Shown piece by piece: positions 7,665 to 18,648 of a DNA stretch of 52,103 bases; position 1 is the first letter of the stretch, and every line of letters begins with the position of its first letter. The position numbers and the translations under genes were made by a program. Location of the stretch: contig JAMLIC010000060.1 in the NCBI GenBank assembly GCA_023954375.1, forward strand, positions 1 to 52,103, read 5' to 3'. The DNA comes from Planctomycetota bacterium. Its GTDB lineage: Bacteria; Planctomycetota; J058. A model generated the notes under the pieces. It saw nothing but the letters and a program-made list of their open reading frames with translations. It was not told the origin of the DNA and ran no database searches.

Positions 7665-10600
7665 CGCCGCCGCGGCTGCTGCTGCTGAGGCTTCGACGCC
7701 TCTTCGATCCGCCGGATCCGATCGTCGACCATGGCGACGATCGGCGGCGCGTCCGCCACGCGCGCCCGGATCGCGCGCAGGAGGTCGAGCCCCTCCTGCG
7801 GCCGGCCCGCGCCGGCCAGGGCCTCGGCGCGGAGCAGCTCGGTCATGAGCCCGCGCTCGCCGCCCTGCATGGCCACGAACTCGTCGAGGACCTCGAGCGC
7901 CTTCGCGGCGTGCCCGCCGCGCGTGAGCGCCTCGATCGAGCGGAGCCGGACCGTCATGTCGGCCGTGGCGTCGAGGACGACGCCGCGCAGGCGCTCGACG
8001 CCGCCGGGCTTGCTCTGGGCGACCTCGCCGGCGCCGAGGATCATGGCCCAGGCCTGCTCGTGCGGGTCCATGCCGCGCAGGCGCTCGCCGAGCTGGACCA
8101 GCGCCTTGGCGTCGCCGAGGCGGCCGAGCACCTCGGCGAGCATGAGGTGCGGCTCGAGGTACTCCGGGGCGCGCTGCACGAACGCCTCGAGCGCCCGCCG
8201 CGCCTCCTCGAGGCGCCCCTCGCGCAGGAGGAAGTTCGTCCGCGCGTAGGTCGGCCGGGGACCGTCCCGCGCCGGCGCCGGCATGGCGTCCAGCGCCTTC
8301 AGCGCGTCCTGGACCCGGCCGCCCTCGGCCAGCCAGCTCGCGCGGATGATCGCGAGGTCGGGCACCCCCTGGCGCTCGACCTCCGCCAGGATCCCGCAGG
8401 CCCGGTCGAGGTCGCCGGCGCGCCGCGCCTGCACGGCCTGCCCGAGCTGCGCCTCGAAGCGCCGGTCGAAGTTGACGTTGGTCAGGTCGCGCGTCGGCCG
8501 CCACGGGTAGGGCAGGGGCTCGCCCTTCTTGAACATGCGCACGGCGAACTGGCAGCCGATCTGCCGCGGCGGCGCCTTGGGCGCGCGGATCACGACGTGG
8601 TACTTCCCGCTGCGCATGGCGGGCTGCCCCGCCCGGCTCATGACGAGCGTCTCGTCGGTCGAGTCGCTCTCCGCGATGAACTCCGCCTGCTCGAGCTGCG
8701 GCGGCACCGTCCCCGGGTGCATGTAGAGGTCGAGGTCGATCGGCGCGCCGCGCAGCGTCAGGCGGACCGCCTCCACGTCGTCCGTCACGACGATCTCCGC
8801 CTGGATCGTCTGCCCGTCGTTGCCCGGCGGGAGGTTGATCCGCCCCTCCGTCGACTGGGTGATCAGGGTCCGCGCGTTCGGCGGCTGCGGCGGCTGATGC
8901 GTCGTCGGGCCGGGCGTCGGGCCGGGCGTGGGCGTCGTCGGCCGCTGCGCGGCCATGAGCCGGCGGCCGAAGGTCGCCACCTCCTCCGTGACCCGCTGCG
9001 AGCGGCGCGCCTTCTGCTCCGCCCCGCGCAGCACCTCCTGCGCCCGGGCCAGGTCACCCCGGCGCGCGACGACGACCGCCTCGGCGAGGTCGGGCATCTC
9101 GCCCTCGGGGAAGAGCGCCCGCGCCGACCGGAGGTCGCGCATGGCGTCGTCGTACTGTCCCGCGCGCGCGCGGAGGATCGCCCGGTCGACCAGGGCGTCA
9201 TAGCGCCACGCGTCCGCGAGGACCGCCTGGTCCGCCGGGCGGAGGCCCTGCTCGACGACGGCGTCGCCCCCGAGCGGGAGGCCGTCCACCCGCGACATGA
9301 AGGCCAGCGCCCCGTAAGCCTCGGCGGCCATGACGTTGCGGGCCGAGGCCAGCTCGAGGAGGCGCTTGCGCGCGACGTCCTGGTTGCCCTGCAGGTAGGC
9401 CAGGTAGGCGCGGGCGATCGCCTCGGCGGTGGCCTCCTCGTCGCGGCCCTCGGCGTCGGGCGGGAGGTTGCTCGCCACCACGGCCTCGTTCAGCGCCATG
9501 CGGGCCCCGTCGCGGTCGCACTCCCAGCGCAGCTTGATCAGCGCCCGCGCCAGGTGCGCGCGCGCCTGGTGGGTGGGCTCGCGGGCCGCGAAGGTGAAGT
9601 CCTCGCGCGCATCGTTCCAGCGGCACAGCGCCCGGCGCACGAGCGCGCGCTGGTAGGCCGTCGCCGGCCGCTCGCGCTGCTGCGGGCTGAGCTGGCGCTC
9701 CAGCCGCACCGCCTCGGACAGCAGCCGCTCGGCCTCCTCGAGCGAGCGCAGCGCGTCGCCCGCCGTCGTCACCTGCCGCGCCTCGAGCGACTTCGCCAGC
9801 CCGCGCCGCACCGCCTCGGACGCCTCGCGCTCCCGCTTCGCCAGCTCCTCGCGCGCCTTGCGCTCGGCCTCCTCGCGCGCGAGCCGCGCCTCCTCCTCCT
9901 TCTTGCGCTGCTCCTCCTCGGCGAGGCGGACCCGCTCGGCCTCCGCGCGCTCCGCGGCGTGGCTGCGCATGACCTGCCAGATCGCGACGCCCGAGAGGAG
10001 GGCCAGGGCGGCCACGACCCCGGCCGCCATGGTGGCCGCGCGGTTCTTCTGCGCCTTGCGCAGGAGCACCGACCAGAGCGGCTCCGGCCGGGCCAGGATC
10101 GGGCGCCCGGCGAGCCAGCGCTCCAGGTCCTCGGCCATGGCGAGCGCCGACTCGTAGCGGTCGAGCTTGTTCTTGCGCAGCGCCTTGAGGCAGATCGTGT
10201 CGAGCTCCGGGGGGACCCCCGGCTTGACCAGGCGCGGCGGCTGCGGCTCCTCCTCGACGATCTTGCGCAGGAGCTCGTTCTGCGTCTTGGCCGTGAAGGG
10301 CACGCGGCGGGTGAGGACCTCGTAGAGGATCGCGCCGAGCGCGTAGACGTCGGAGCGGGCGTCCATCTCGCGATGCGAGCCGCGCGCCTGCTCGGGGGGC
10401 ATGTAGTAGGGCGTGCCGATCGCGACGCCGCTCCGGGTCAGGCCCTTGTCGTCCTCGAGGTTCTTCGCCAGGCCGAAGTCCATGATGAACGAGGTGCCGG
10501 CCGCGGCGATCAGGATGTTCGACGGCTTGAGGTCGCGGTGGACGACGCCGTGCTCGTGCGCGTGGTGGGCGGCCCGCGCCACCTCGACCAGGATCTCGAC

Positions 10601-11785
10601 GCCGCGCCGCACGGGGAGGTTCTTCTGCCGGATCAGCTCCTGCAGCTCGCTCCCCTCGATGAAGTCCATCGCGTAGTAGGGGATCCCGTCGACCTCTCCG
10701 ACGTCGTGGACCCCGACGATGTTCGGGTGGCGCAGCCGCTTGGCGAGCCGGGCCTCCTCGCGGAAGCGCTCCATGAGCTTGGGCGAGGCGAACTCGCCGG
10801 CGAGGAGCACCTTCAGCGCCAGGAAGCCGGCCTGGCCGGGGGCGCGGACCTTGTAGACGACGCCCATGCCGCCGCGGCCGAGCTCCTGCACGATCTCGTA
10901 CTTGCCGAAGCGCTTGCCGACGCCGAGCTCGCCCGACGACGCCTCGCCCGCGTCGGAGGCGGTGCTGGGCGGCCCGGCGGGGAACCCCGGCGGCGGGGAG
11001 TGGGCGTAGCCGCTGCCGGGTCCGCCCGCGAGCGGGTCGTAGGGCTCGGTCGCCGCCGGGAAGCCCCCGCTGGCAGGGGGCGTGACGGCCCGGAAGCTGC
11101 CCGTCGACGGCGGGAAGCTCCCGGACGGGGGCACGGCGGTCGCCTGGGCGCCCCAGCCAGGCGCGGCGAACTTCCCGCTCGCGCCCGGCGCCACGAACTT
11201 CCCGCTCGCGCCCGGCGCCATGAACTTCCCGCTCGCGCCAGGCGCGGGGAAGGCGGCGCTGCCGCCGGGCGCGGGGAAGGCGGCGCTGCCGCCGGGCGCG
11301 GGGAAGGCGGCGCTGCCGCCGGGCGCGGGGAAGCTGCCGCTCGCGCCCGGGGTGGGGAAGAAGCCGGGCGACGCGGCCGGGAACGTGCCGGTCGGCGACG
11401 GCGCCCGGAACACCGCCGACCCGCCCGGCGCGGGGAAGCGGCCGGAGAGGGAGGGAGGCGCGGTGAAGCGGCCGCTGGCGTCGGCCGGGCGCAGGGACGC
11501 GTTGCCGCCGCACTGGGGGCAGCTCGGGTCGTCGGGCTGCGAGGCCAGGAACACCCGCCGGCAGCTGTAGCAGACCCGCCCGCGCCCCTCGAGCTCGCGG
11601 CTGAGCGAGGCGAAGGCGGACGGGTCGAGCCGGCGCTGCTGGACCAGGATCTGGCCCAGCGAGCAGTCCTGGCCGCGCTGGATGAGCGCGTCCCGCTCGC
11701 CGGCGAGGCGCGTCAGGTCCTCGCGCCCGACGAGCCTGCGCTCGAGGAGCAGCTGGCCCCACAAGTGCTCGCGTGCGACGTCCAA
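7661..11785 (-). CDS. Transmembrane Ser/Thr kinase with zinc ribbon, TPR and PPC-like domains
   Basis: This encodes 1374 residues. The TTG start at 11785 is supported by an AAGAAGGG ribosome-binding site; no ATG or GTG start was seen between it and the upstream in-frame stop. Order: helical N-terminal segment (1-65); zinc ribbon CYSC...CPQC (about 70-95); low-complexity Ala/Pro/Gly/Ser/Phe region built on a 9-residue repeat (about 100-270); Hanks-type kinase (294-560) with glycine loop GRGGMGVVY, HRD at 416-418, DFG at 436-438 and PEQ; one membrane segment (about 585-605); a charged coiled coil; then a predicted extracytoplasmic half with TPR-like helical repeats around a PPC-like beta-sandwich (DLDLYM...GKYHVVI). 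All catalytic residues look intact. It is co-transcribed with the 206-residue gene downstream. Confidence 0.9.
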   Translation of the reverse strand: MDVAREHLWGQLLLERRLVGREDLTRLAGERDALIQRGQDCSLGQILVQQRRLDPSAFASLSRELEGRGRVCYSCRRVFLASQPDDPSCPQCGGNASLRPADASGRFTAPPSLSGRFPAPGGSAVFRAPSPTGTFPAASPGFFPTPGASGSFPAPGGSAAFPAPGGSAAFPAPGGSAAFPAPGASGKFMAPGASGKFVAPGASGKFAAPGWGAQATAVPPSGSFPPSTGSFRAVTPPASGGFPAATEPYDPLAGGPGSGYAHSPPPGFPAGPPSTASDAGEASSGELGVGKRFGKYEIVQELGRGGMGVVYKVRAPGQAGFLALKVLLAGEFASPKLMERFREEARLAKRLRHPNIVGVHDVGEVDGIPYYAMDFIEGSELQELIRQKNLPVRRGVEILVEVARAAHHAHEHGVVHRDLKPSNILIAAAGTSFIMDFGLAKNLEDDKGLTRSGVAIGTPYYMPPEQARGSHREMDARSDVYALGAILYEVLTRRVPFTAKTQNELLRKIVEEEPQPPRLVKPGVPPELDTICLKALRKNKLDRYESALAMAEDLERWLAGRPILARPEPLWSVLLRKAQKNRAATMAAGVVAALALLSGVAIWQVMRSHAAERAEAERVRLAEEEQRKKEEEARLAREEAERKAREELAKREREASEAVRRGLAKSLEARQVTTAGDALRSLEEAERLLSEAVRLERQLSPQQRERPATAYQRALVRRALCRWNDAREDFTFAAREPTHQARAHLARALIKLRWECDRDGARMALNEAVVASNLPPDAEGRDEEATAEAIARAYLAYLQGNQDVARKRLLELASARNVMAAEAYGALAFMSRVDGLPLGGDAVVEQGLRPADQAVLADAWRYDALVDRAILRARAGQYDDAMRDLRSARALFPEGEMPDLAEAVVVARRGDLARAQEVLRGAEQKARRSQRVTEEVATFGRRLMAAQRPTTPTPGPTPGPTTHQPPQPPNARTLITQSTEGRINLPPGNDGQTIQAEIVVTDDVEAVRLTLRGAPIDLDLYMHPGTVPPQLEQAEFIAESDSTDETLVMSRAGQPAMRSGKYHVVIRAPKAPPRQIGCQFAVRMFKKGEPLPYPWRPTRDLTNVNFDRRFEAQLGQAVQARRAGDLDRACGILAEVERQGVPDLAIIRASWLAEGGRVQDALKALDAMPAPARDGPRPTYARTNFLLREGRLEEARRALEAFVQRAPEYLEPHLMLAEVLGRLGDAKALVQLGERLRGMDPHEQAWAMILGAGEVAQSKPGGVERLRGVVLDATADMTVRLRSIEALTRGGHAAKALEVLDEFVAMQGGERGLMTELLRAEALAGAGRPQEGLDLLRAIRARVADAPPIVAMVDDRIRRIEEASKPQQQQPRRR
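11168..11360. repeat. 27-bp minisatellite inside the kinase gene
   Basis: A 27-base unit coding for nine residues (variants of AFPAPGGSA and KFVAPGASG) is iterated about seven times. Three consecutive copies around 11244-11330 are identical or nearly so. The length keeps the reading frame, so copy-number change would lengthen the linker between zinc ribbon and kinase without disrupting it. Confidence 0.8.
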
Positions 11786-11808
11786 GTCCGCCCTTCTTCC
11801 GCGCCGTC

Positions 11809-11837
11809 AGTATGGCCGTCCCGCCCGGGCGCAACAA
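11809..11837 (-). promoter_or_regulatory. Sigma-70-like promoter for the TPR/PPC kinase
   Basis: On the minus strand, TTGTTG (11832-11837), a 17-base spacer and CATACT (11809-11814) precede the TTG start by about 24 bases from the -10 edge. The ribosome-binding site lies between. Each hexamer is only a partial consensus match. Confidence 0.4.
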
Positions 11838-11941
11838 GGTCGTCGCGTGGAAGGTCTGCGGATCATAAACCGCTCGCGCTGCGAGCCTTGGCGCGAGGCC
11901 CGACGCCCGCGGAGGGGGCTGGGCGTGGTAGCCTCGCTCCC

Positions 11942-12628
11942 GTGGCGCTCCTGGAGCTACGGCAGGTCTCGAAGCACTACCGGCTGGGCGGGCACCGCGT
12001 CCGCGCCCTCGACGGCTTCGACCTCGCGGTCGAGCAGGGCGAGTACGTCTCGATCATGGGGCCGTCGGGGAGCGGCAAGTCGACCCTCATGCACCTGATC
12101 GGGTGCCTCGACACGCCGACCGAGGGGGAGTACGTCCTCGACGGCGTGGCGATCTCCGCCCTCGGCGACGATCGGCTCGCGGAGATCCGCGGGCGCAAGA
12201 TCGGCTTCGTCTTCCAGACCTTCAACCTGCTCCCGAGGCTGTCGGCGCGCGCCAACGTCGAGCTGCCCCTCGCCTACCAGGCGGTGCCGCGGCGCGAGCG
12301 CGCCGGGCGGGCGCTCGAGGCGCTCGGGCAGGTCGAGCTGGGCCACCGCGCCGAGCACCGGCCCAACGAGCTCAGCGGCGGCGAGCGCCAGCGCGTGGCG
12401 ATCGCCCGGGCGCTCGTCGTGCGCCCGTCGATCGTCCTGGCCGACGAACCGACGGGGAACCTCGACTCGCGCGTCGGGGCCGAGATCCTCGACCTGTTCG
12501 ACCGGCTGCACGGGGAGGGGGTCACGCTCGTCGTCGTCACGCACGACGAGGGCGTCGCCCGGCGCGCCCAGCGGCTCGTGCGGCTGCGCGACGGGCGCAA
12601 GGTCGAGGACGTCGCCACCCGCCCCTGA
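11942..12628 (+). CDS. LolD/MacB-type ABC transporter ATPase, no permease nearby
   Basis: This 228-residue nucleotide-binding subunit belongs to the family that serves FtsX-like permeases (LolCE, MacB, lipoprotein or lantibiotic export). Walker A GPSGSGKST lies at 40-48, followed by Q-loop FVFQTFNLLP, signature LSGGERQRVA and Walker B VLADEPTGNLD; the PTGNLDS stretch and LPRL...ANVELPL pattern are typical. The GTG start at 11942 gives the standard N-terminus. The same frame is open for kilobases upstream but that part is antisense to the kinase. No FtsX-type permease or periplasmic adaptor is adjacent, so the partner must be encoded elsewhere. Confidence 0.9.
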   Translation: MALLELRQVSKHYRLGGHRVRALDGFDLAVEQGEYVSIMGPSGSGKSTLMHLIGCLDTPTEGEYVLDGVAISALGDDRLAEIRGRKIGFVFQTFNLLPRLSARANVELPLAYQAVPRRERAGRALEALGQVELGHRAEHRPNELSGGERQRVAIARALVVRPSIVLADEPTGNLDSRVGAEILDLFDRLHGEGVTLVVVTHDEGVARRAQRLVRLRDGRKVEDVATRP

Positions 12629-12634
12629 CGGCCT

Positions 12635-12654
12635 CGGCGCGCGCGCGCGCGCCG
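12635..12654. terminator. Alternating CG palindrome between convergent genes
   Basis: A 20-base perfect palindrome, CGG followed by an uninterrupted CG alternation and CCG, lies between the ABC gene stop (12628) and the LpxR-like gene stop (12679). It could form a bidirectional terminator hairpin, or Z-DNA. Neither is demonstrated. Confidence 0.35.
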
Positions 12655-12678
12655 GTCGCGCGACGGACGCCGACGCCA

Positions 12679-13725
12679 TCAGAAGCCGACCTGCAGGAAC
12701 AGGCTGCCGAACATGTCGGGGCCGCCCTGCCCCTCGAACTCCGGGGTGCGCACCGTGTGGGTGTAGCCGAGCAGGACGCGCTCACGCAGCGAGAGCACGA
12801 GCCCGAGCTGGAAGGTCCCGACCAGCGGCTCGCGCTGGACGCCGTGCCCGCCGGAGCGGAGGGGGCTGTTCTCCAGCAGCACGTCGAAGATCGAGGCCCG
12901 CGCGTCGGCGCGCGCCACCAGCCAGAGGCCGAGCCCGGGGGCCGGGGCGGCCGCCGGGTCGAGCGGGAGGGGCAGGGCCACCGGGTCGTCCTCGAAGCCG
13001 CCGAAGTCCGGGGGGAGCCCCCAGCCCAGGCGCACGGTCGCCCCGGCGCGGGCCGAGCAGACCACCGTCCCGGCGGTGGCGCCGACGTGCGGGGTGAGGT
13101 CGACCTCGAGCCCCAGCGGGAGGCGCCCGTGCAGGAGGCGCACCCGGCGCACCCACGAGAGCTGGATCGCCGGCCCGTGCCGGACCTGGTGCTCCCAGCC
13201 CGCCGGCTCCGTCGCGTTCAGCAGGCGGTGGACGGTCCGCTGCGTCGCGTCCGCGAGCGAGCCGGGGCCGACGACGCCGACGTCGAGCTCGAACGTGTCG
13301 AGCACGGGGCGCCCGCCGGGCAGGTCCCACGGGTCGCCGCCGCGCAGGCGGAGGACGATCCCGCCGTAGAGCCACCCGGCGTAGGGGCGGTCGTCCTCGA
13401 CGGGGTGCGACGACGTCAGGTTCTCGGGGGTGAAGATCTGCTGGCCGAACACGAGCGCCAGGTCGCACGTCCGGCCGCTCGCCGCGGCGCGGGCGACGAG
13501 CGGTCGCGGCGCGGGGAGCCCCAGCGCCAGCCGCACCCCGCTCGTGTAGTGCTTGTCCGAGGCGGCGAAGATGTCGTTGTCCAGCGTCAGGGCGAAGGCG
13601 CGGGCCGGGCGCGGCCCGACCTCGTCGGCGTCCGCCCGCGCGGGCGCGGGCGCGCAGAGGGCGAGGGCGACGAGGCCACGCAGCGCGACGGCGGGGCGCC
13701 AGCGTCGTGGGGAGCGTCCCGTCAT
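12679..13725 (-). CDS. LpxR-like outer-membrane lipid A deacylase family protein
   Basis: This 348-residue protein is predicted to be an outer-membrane barrel of the LpxR/DUF2219 family, whose founding member removes the 3'-acyloxyacyl group of lipid A. A Sec signal peptide ends at APARA about residue 31. The family hallmark DNDIF with Asn50 and Asp51 is followed by KHYTSG, then GQQIFTPE, DDRPYAGWLYGG, GVVGPGSLADATQ and a conserved His in VHRLL that aligns with the catalytic histidine region. The C-terminus ends in an aromatic residue, as barrels do. The ATG at 13725 is chosen for the signal peptide; the frame remains open upstream to 14058 but that part is low-quality sequence. Substrate specificity cannot be inferred. 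Confidence 0.85.
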   Translation of the reverse strand: MTGRSPRRWRPAVALRGLVALALCAPAPARADADEVGPRPARAFALTLDNDIFAASDKHYTSGVRLALGLPAPRPLVARAAASGRTCDLALVFGQQIFTPENLTSSHPVEDDRPYAGWLYGGIVLRLRGGDPWDLPGGRPVLDTFELDVGVVGPGSLADATQRTVHRLLNATEPAGWEHQVRHGPAIQLSWVRRVRLLHGRLPLGLEVDLTPHVGATAGTVVCSARAGATVRLGWGLPPDFGGFEDDPVALPLPLDPAAAPAPGLGLWLVARADARASIFDVLLENSPLRSGGHGVQREPLVGTFQLGLVLSLRERVLLGYTHTVRTPEFEGQGGPDMFGSLFLQVGF

Positions 13726-14081
13726 GAGTCCAGGCGGCGGCCCCCCGGCCACGTCGCGCTGGTTCGCACCGGGCTTGCCGGCGGACGAGCGCGAAACATG
13801 CACGCGGGTCTCCCCGACCCGGACGGGGACGCTTCCCCGGCGCTGGGGCGCCGTCCGCGCCGGCCGTCCCCCTGGACGGAGGACCGGGCGGTGGGTGGCC
13901 GTGGACGGGCCGGGGCGGGCCGACCCCGGCCCGGTCCTGCGCTCGGCCGTCGACCCGTCGTAAGCCTCGGACGTGGGAGGGCGGCGGCCGAGCACCCGGA
14001 GGCCGTCGGCCCGCCAGGGTGACGCGGCGGGGCCCGCGATCTGCTGCGTCGGCGGCACGCCCCCGGGCGGAGAGGAATCGC
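13726..14081. other. Divergent intergenic region
   Basis: This 356-base region separates the LpxR-like gene (minus) from the pseudokinase-kinase gene (plus). It must carry both promoters, but I see no convincing -35/-10 pair. The only clear element is the GGAGAGGA ribosome-binding site at about 14070-14077. No small ORF here has convincing codon periodicity. Confidence 0.5.
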
Positions 14082-17327
<3,246 letters not shown>

Positions 17328-17341
17328 AACGACCGCGGCAC

Positions 17342-17822
17342 GGGTCGGAGCGTCAGGCGAGCCACCCCACGCGGCGCTGGCGCGGCCACGGACGGATGAA
17401 GACTCGGTCGCCACGGCCCTCCGGGGGACTCTCCGCGCCAACCTTCGAAGCAGGGCGACGAGGGCGAGTCCTGACGGTCATGTGCGGCGACCCGCTCGCG
17501 CACACGGCTCCGGGCGTTCGCAGCCGGAGCGTCAGGCGAGCCTCAAGACACGGCGCTGCCGCGGCCACGGACAGATGAAGATCCGGTCGCGAGCGCCTTC
17601 CGGGGGACTCTTTCCCCAGGACGTACGCGCCCATCGTCGAACCAGGGCGAGGGCGAGTCCTGGTCACTCATGTGCGGCGACCCGCCACCGCGCACACGGC
17701 TCCGGGCGTTCGCAGCCGGAGCGTCAGGCGAGGGCGACGAGGGCGAGGCGATGCGGCGCGAAGGCGAGCGACGGCGGCCTCCTGGCCGCCGAGCGAGCCT
17801 GAGCGGTCGGGGGGGGGGGGGG
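17342..17822 (+). repeat. Tandem/dispersed repeat cluster ending in G14
   Basis: This fills most of a 547-base gene-free gap. The motif GCGTCAGGCGAG recurs at 17350, 17529 and 17721. The first two units (179 and 192 bases apart) share further blocks including CGGCCACGGAC-GATGAAG, CCGGGGGACTCT, GGGCGAGTCCTG and TCATGTGCGGCGACCCG. The third unit instead continues into the sequence shared with positions 1-125 in inverted orientation and ends in an uninterrupted run of 14 G (17809-17822). No gene is supported here; open frames across it follow the repeat rather than codon bias. Confidence 0.85.
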
Positions 17823-17874
17823 CGCGACACCCGCGCAGCCGCCCCCGCCATCGTCGCCCGCAGCCGCGATCACA

Positions 17875-18648
17875 CTACTCCCTGGTGCCCTCGTTGACCC
17901 GGACGCGGTAGCGCTTGATCAGGTCCGCCCAGCGGGCCGGCGGCTCCTGGTTCTGCGCGTTCTGCGCGTCCTGGTGGAGCTTGGCGGGGAGCTGGCCCCA
18001 GCGGCCGGCGCGCTCGCGCTCGCGCGGGTCGAGCCGGGCCGGGTCCTCGGGGGGACGGCCCTCGCGGCGCTCCTGCTGCGCGCGCTGCTCGCGGTCGTTC
18101 TGGGGCTGCTGCTGGTTCTGCTGCTGCTGCTGCTGCTGCATGCGGCGGCGCTCCTCCTCCTGCTTCTCGCGCTCCATCCGCTGCTGCCGCTCCTGCTCGC
18201 TCTCCTGCTCCTGGCGCTGCTGCTGCCGCTGCCGCCGCTGCTGCTGCTGCTCCGAGCCGCCGCCCGAGCTCTGCTGCTGCTGCTGCTTCTGCATCTCCTC
18301 CTCGATCTTGCGGATCAGCTCCTCGAGCGCCTGGCTGGTCTTGTCCTCGAAGCGCATGGCCTCGATGATCTTGCGCTGCTCCTCCTGCGTGAACTCGCCC
18401 GTGTCCGACTCGAACAGGCGGTCCTCGACGCCGCGCATGAGCTCGAGGATCTTCTCCAGGGGGTTCTCGCCCAGGCCGGGGATGCCGGGCTGCTGGCCCT
18501 GCTGCTTGCCCTGGCCCTCCTCGGCCTCGCGCCACTCGCGCTCGGCCTTCTTCTTGTCGTCCTGCTGGTCGGCCCGCACGCCCGTCGTCAGGACGAGCGC
18601 GCACAGGCCCGAGAGCAGGGCCACCCCACGGGTCTCACGCCGGATCAT
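17875..18648 (-). CDS. Exported glutamine-rich helical protein
   Basis: This 257-residue protein starts ATGA-overlapping the stop of the larger Q-rich gene, so the two are translationally coupled. A Sec signal peptide ends at GVRA about residue 26. A mixed segment with GIPGLGENPLEKILELM follows, then a helical region and a run extremely rich in Gln, Glu and Arg with Q5-Q7 stretches (about 115-185). It closes with a short conserved-looking tail, PARWADLIKRYRVRVNEG. The tail resembles C-termini of other small proteins at the end of planctomycetal MoxR/DUF4175 loci, but I cannot name a family. It is the last gene of the minus-strand array, just upstream of the repeat cluster. Confidence 0.85.
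   Translation of the reverse strand: MIRRETRGVALLSGLCALVLTTGVRADQQDDKKKAEREWREAEEGQGKQQGQQPGIPGLGENPLEKILELMRGVEDRLFESDTGEFTQEEQRKIIEAMRFEDKTSQALEELIRKIEEEMQKQQQQQSSGGGSEQQQQRRQRQQQRQEQESEQERQQRMEREKQEEERRRMQQQQQQQNQQQPQNDREQRAQQERREGRPPEDPARLDPRERERAGRWGQLPAKLHQDAQNAQNQEPPARWADLIKRYRVRVNEGTRE

Noticed and set aside
7319..11941. Plus-strand open frame running into the ABC ATPase gene
   Set aside because: Only the part from 11942 is homologous to anything. The upstream portion is the complement of the kinase gene.
17482..17802. 106-residue plus-strand ORF in the repeat cluster
   Set aside because: Its sequence follows the repeat units and reappears at the other repeat copy in inverted orientation. 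It has no ribosome-binding site or codon bias of a gene.
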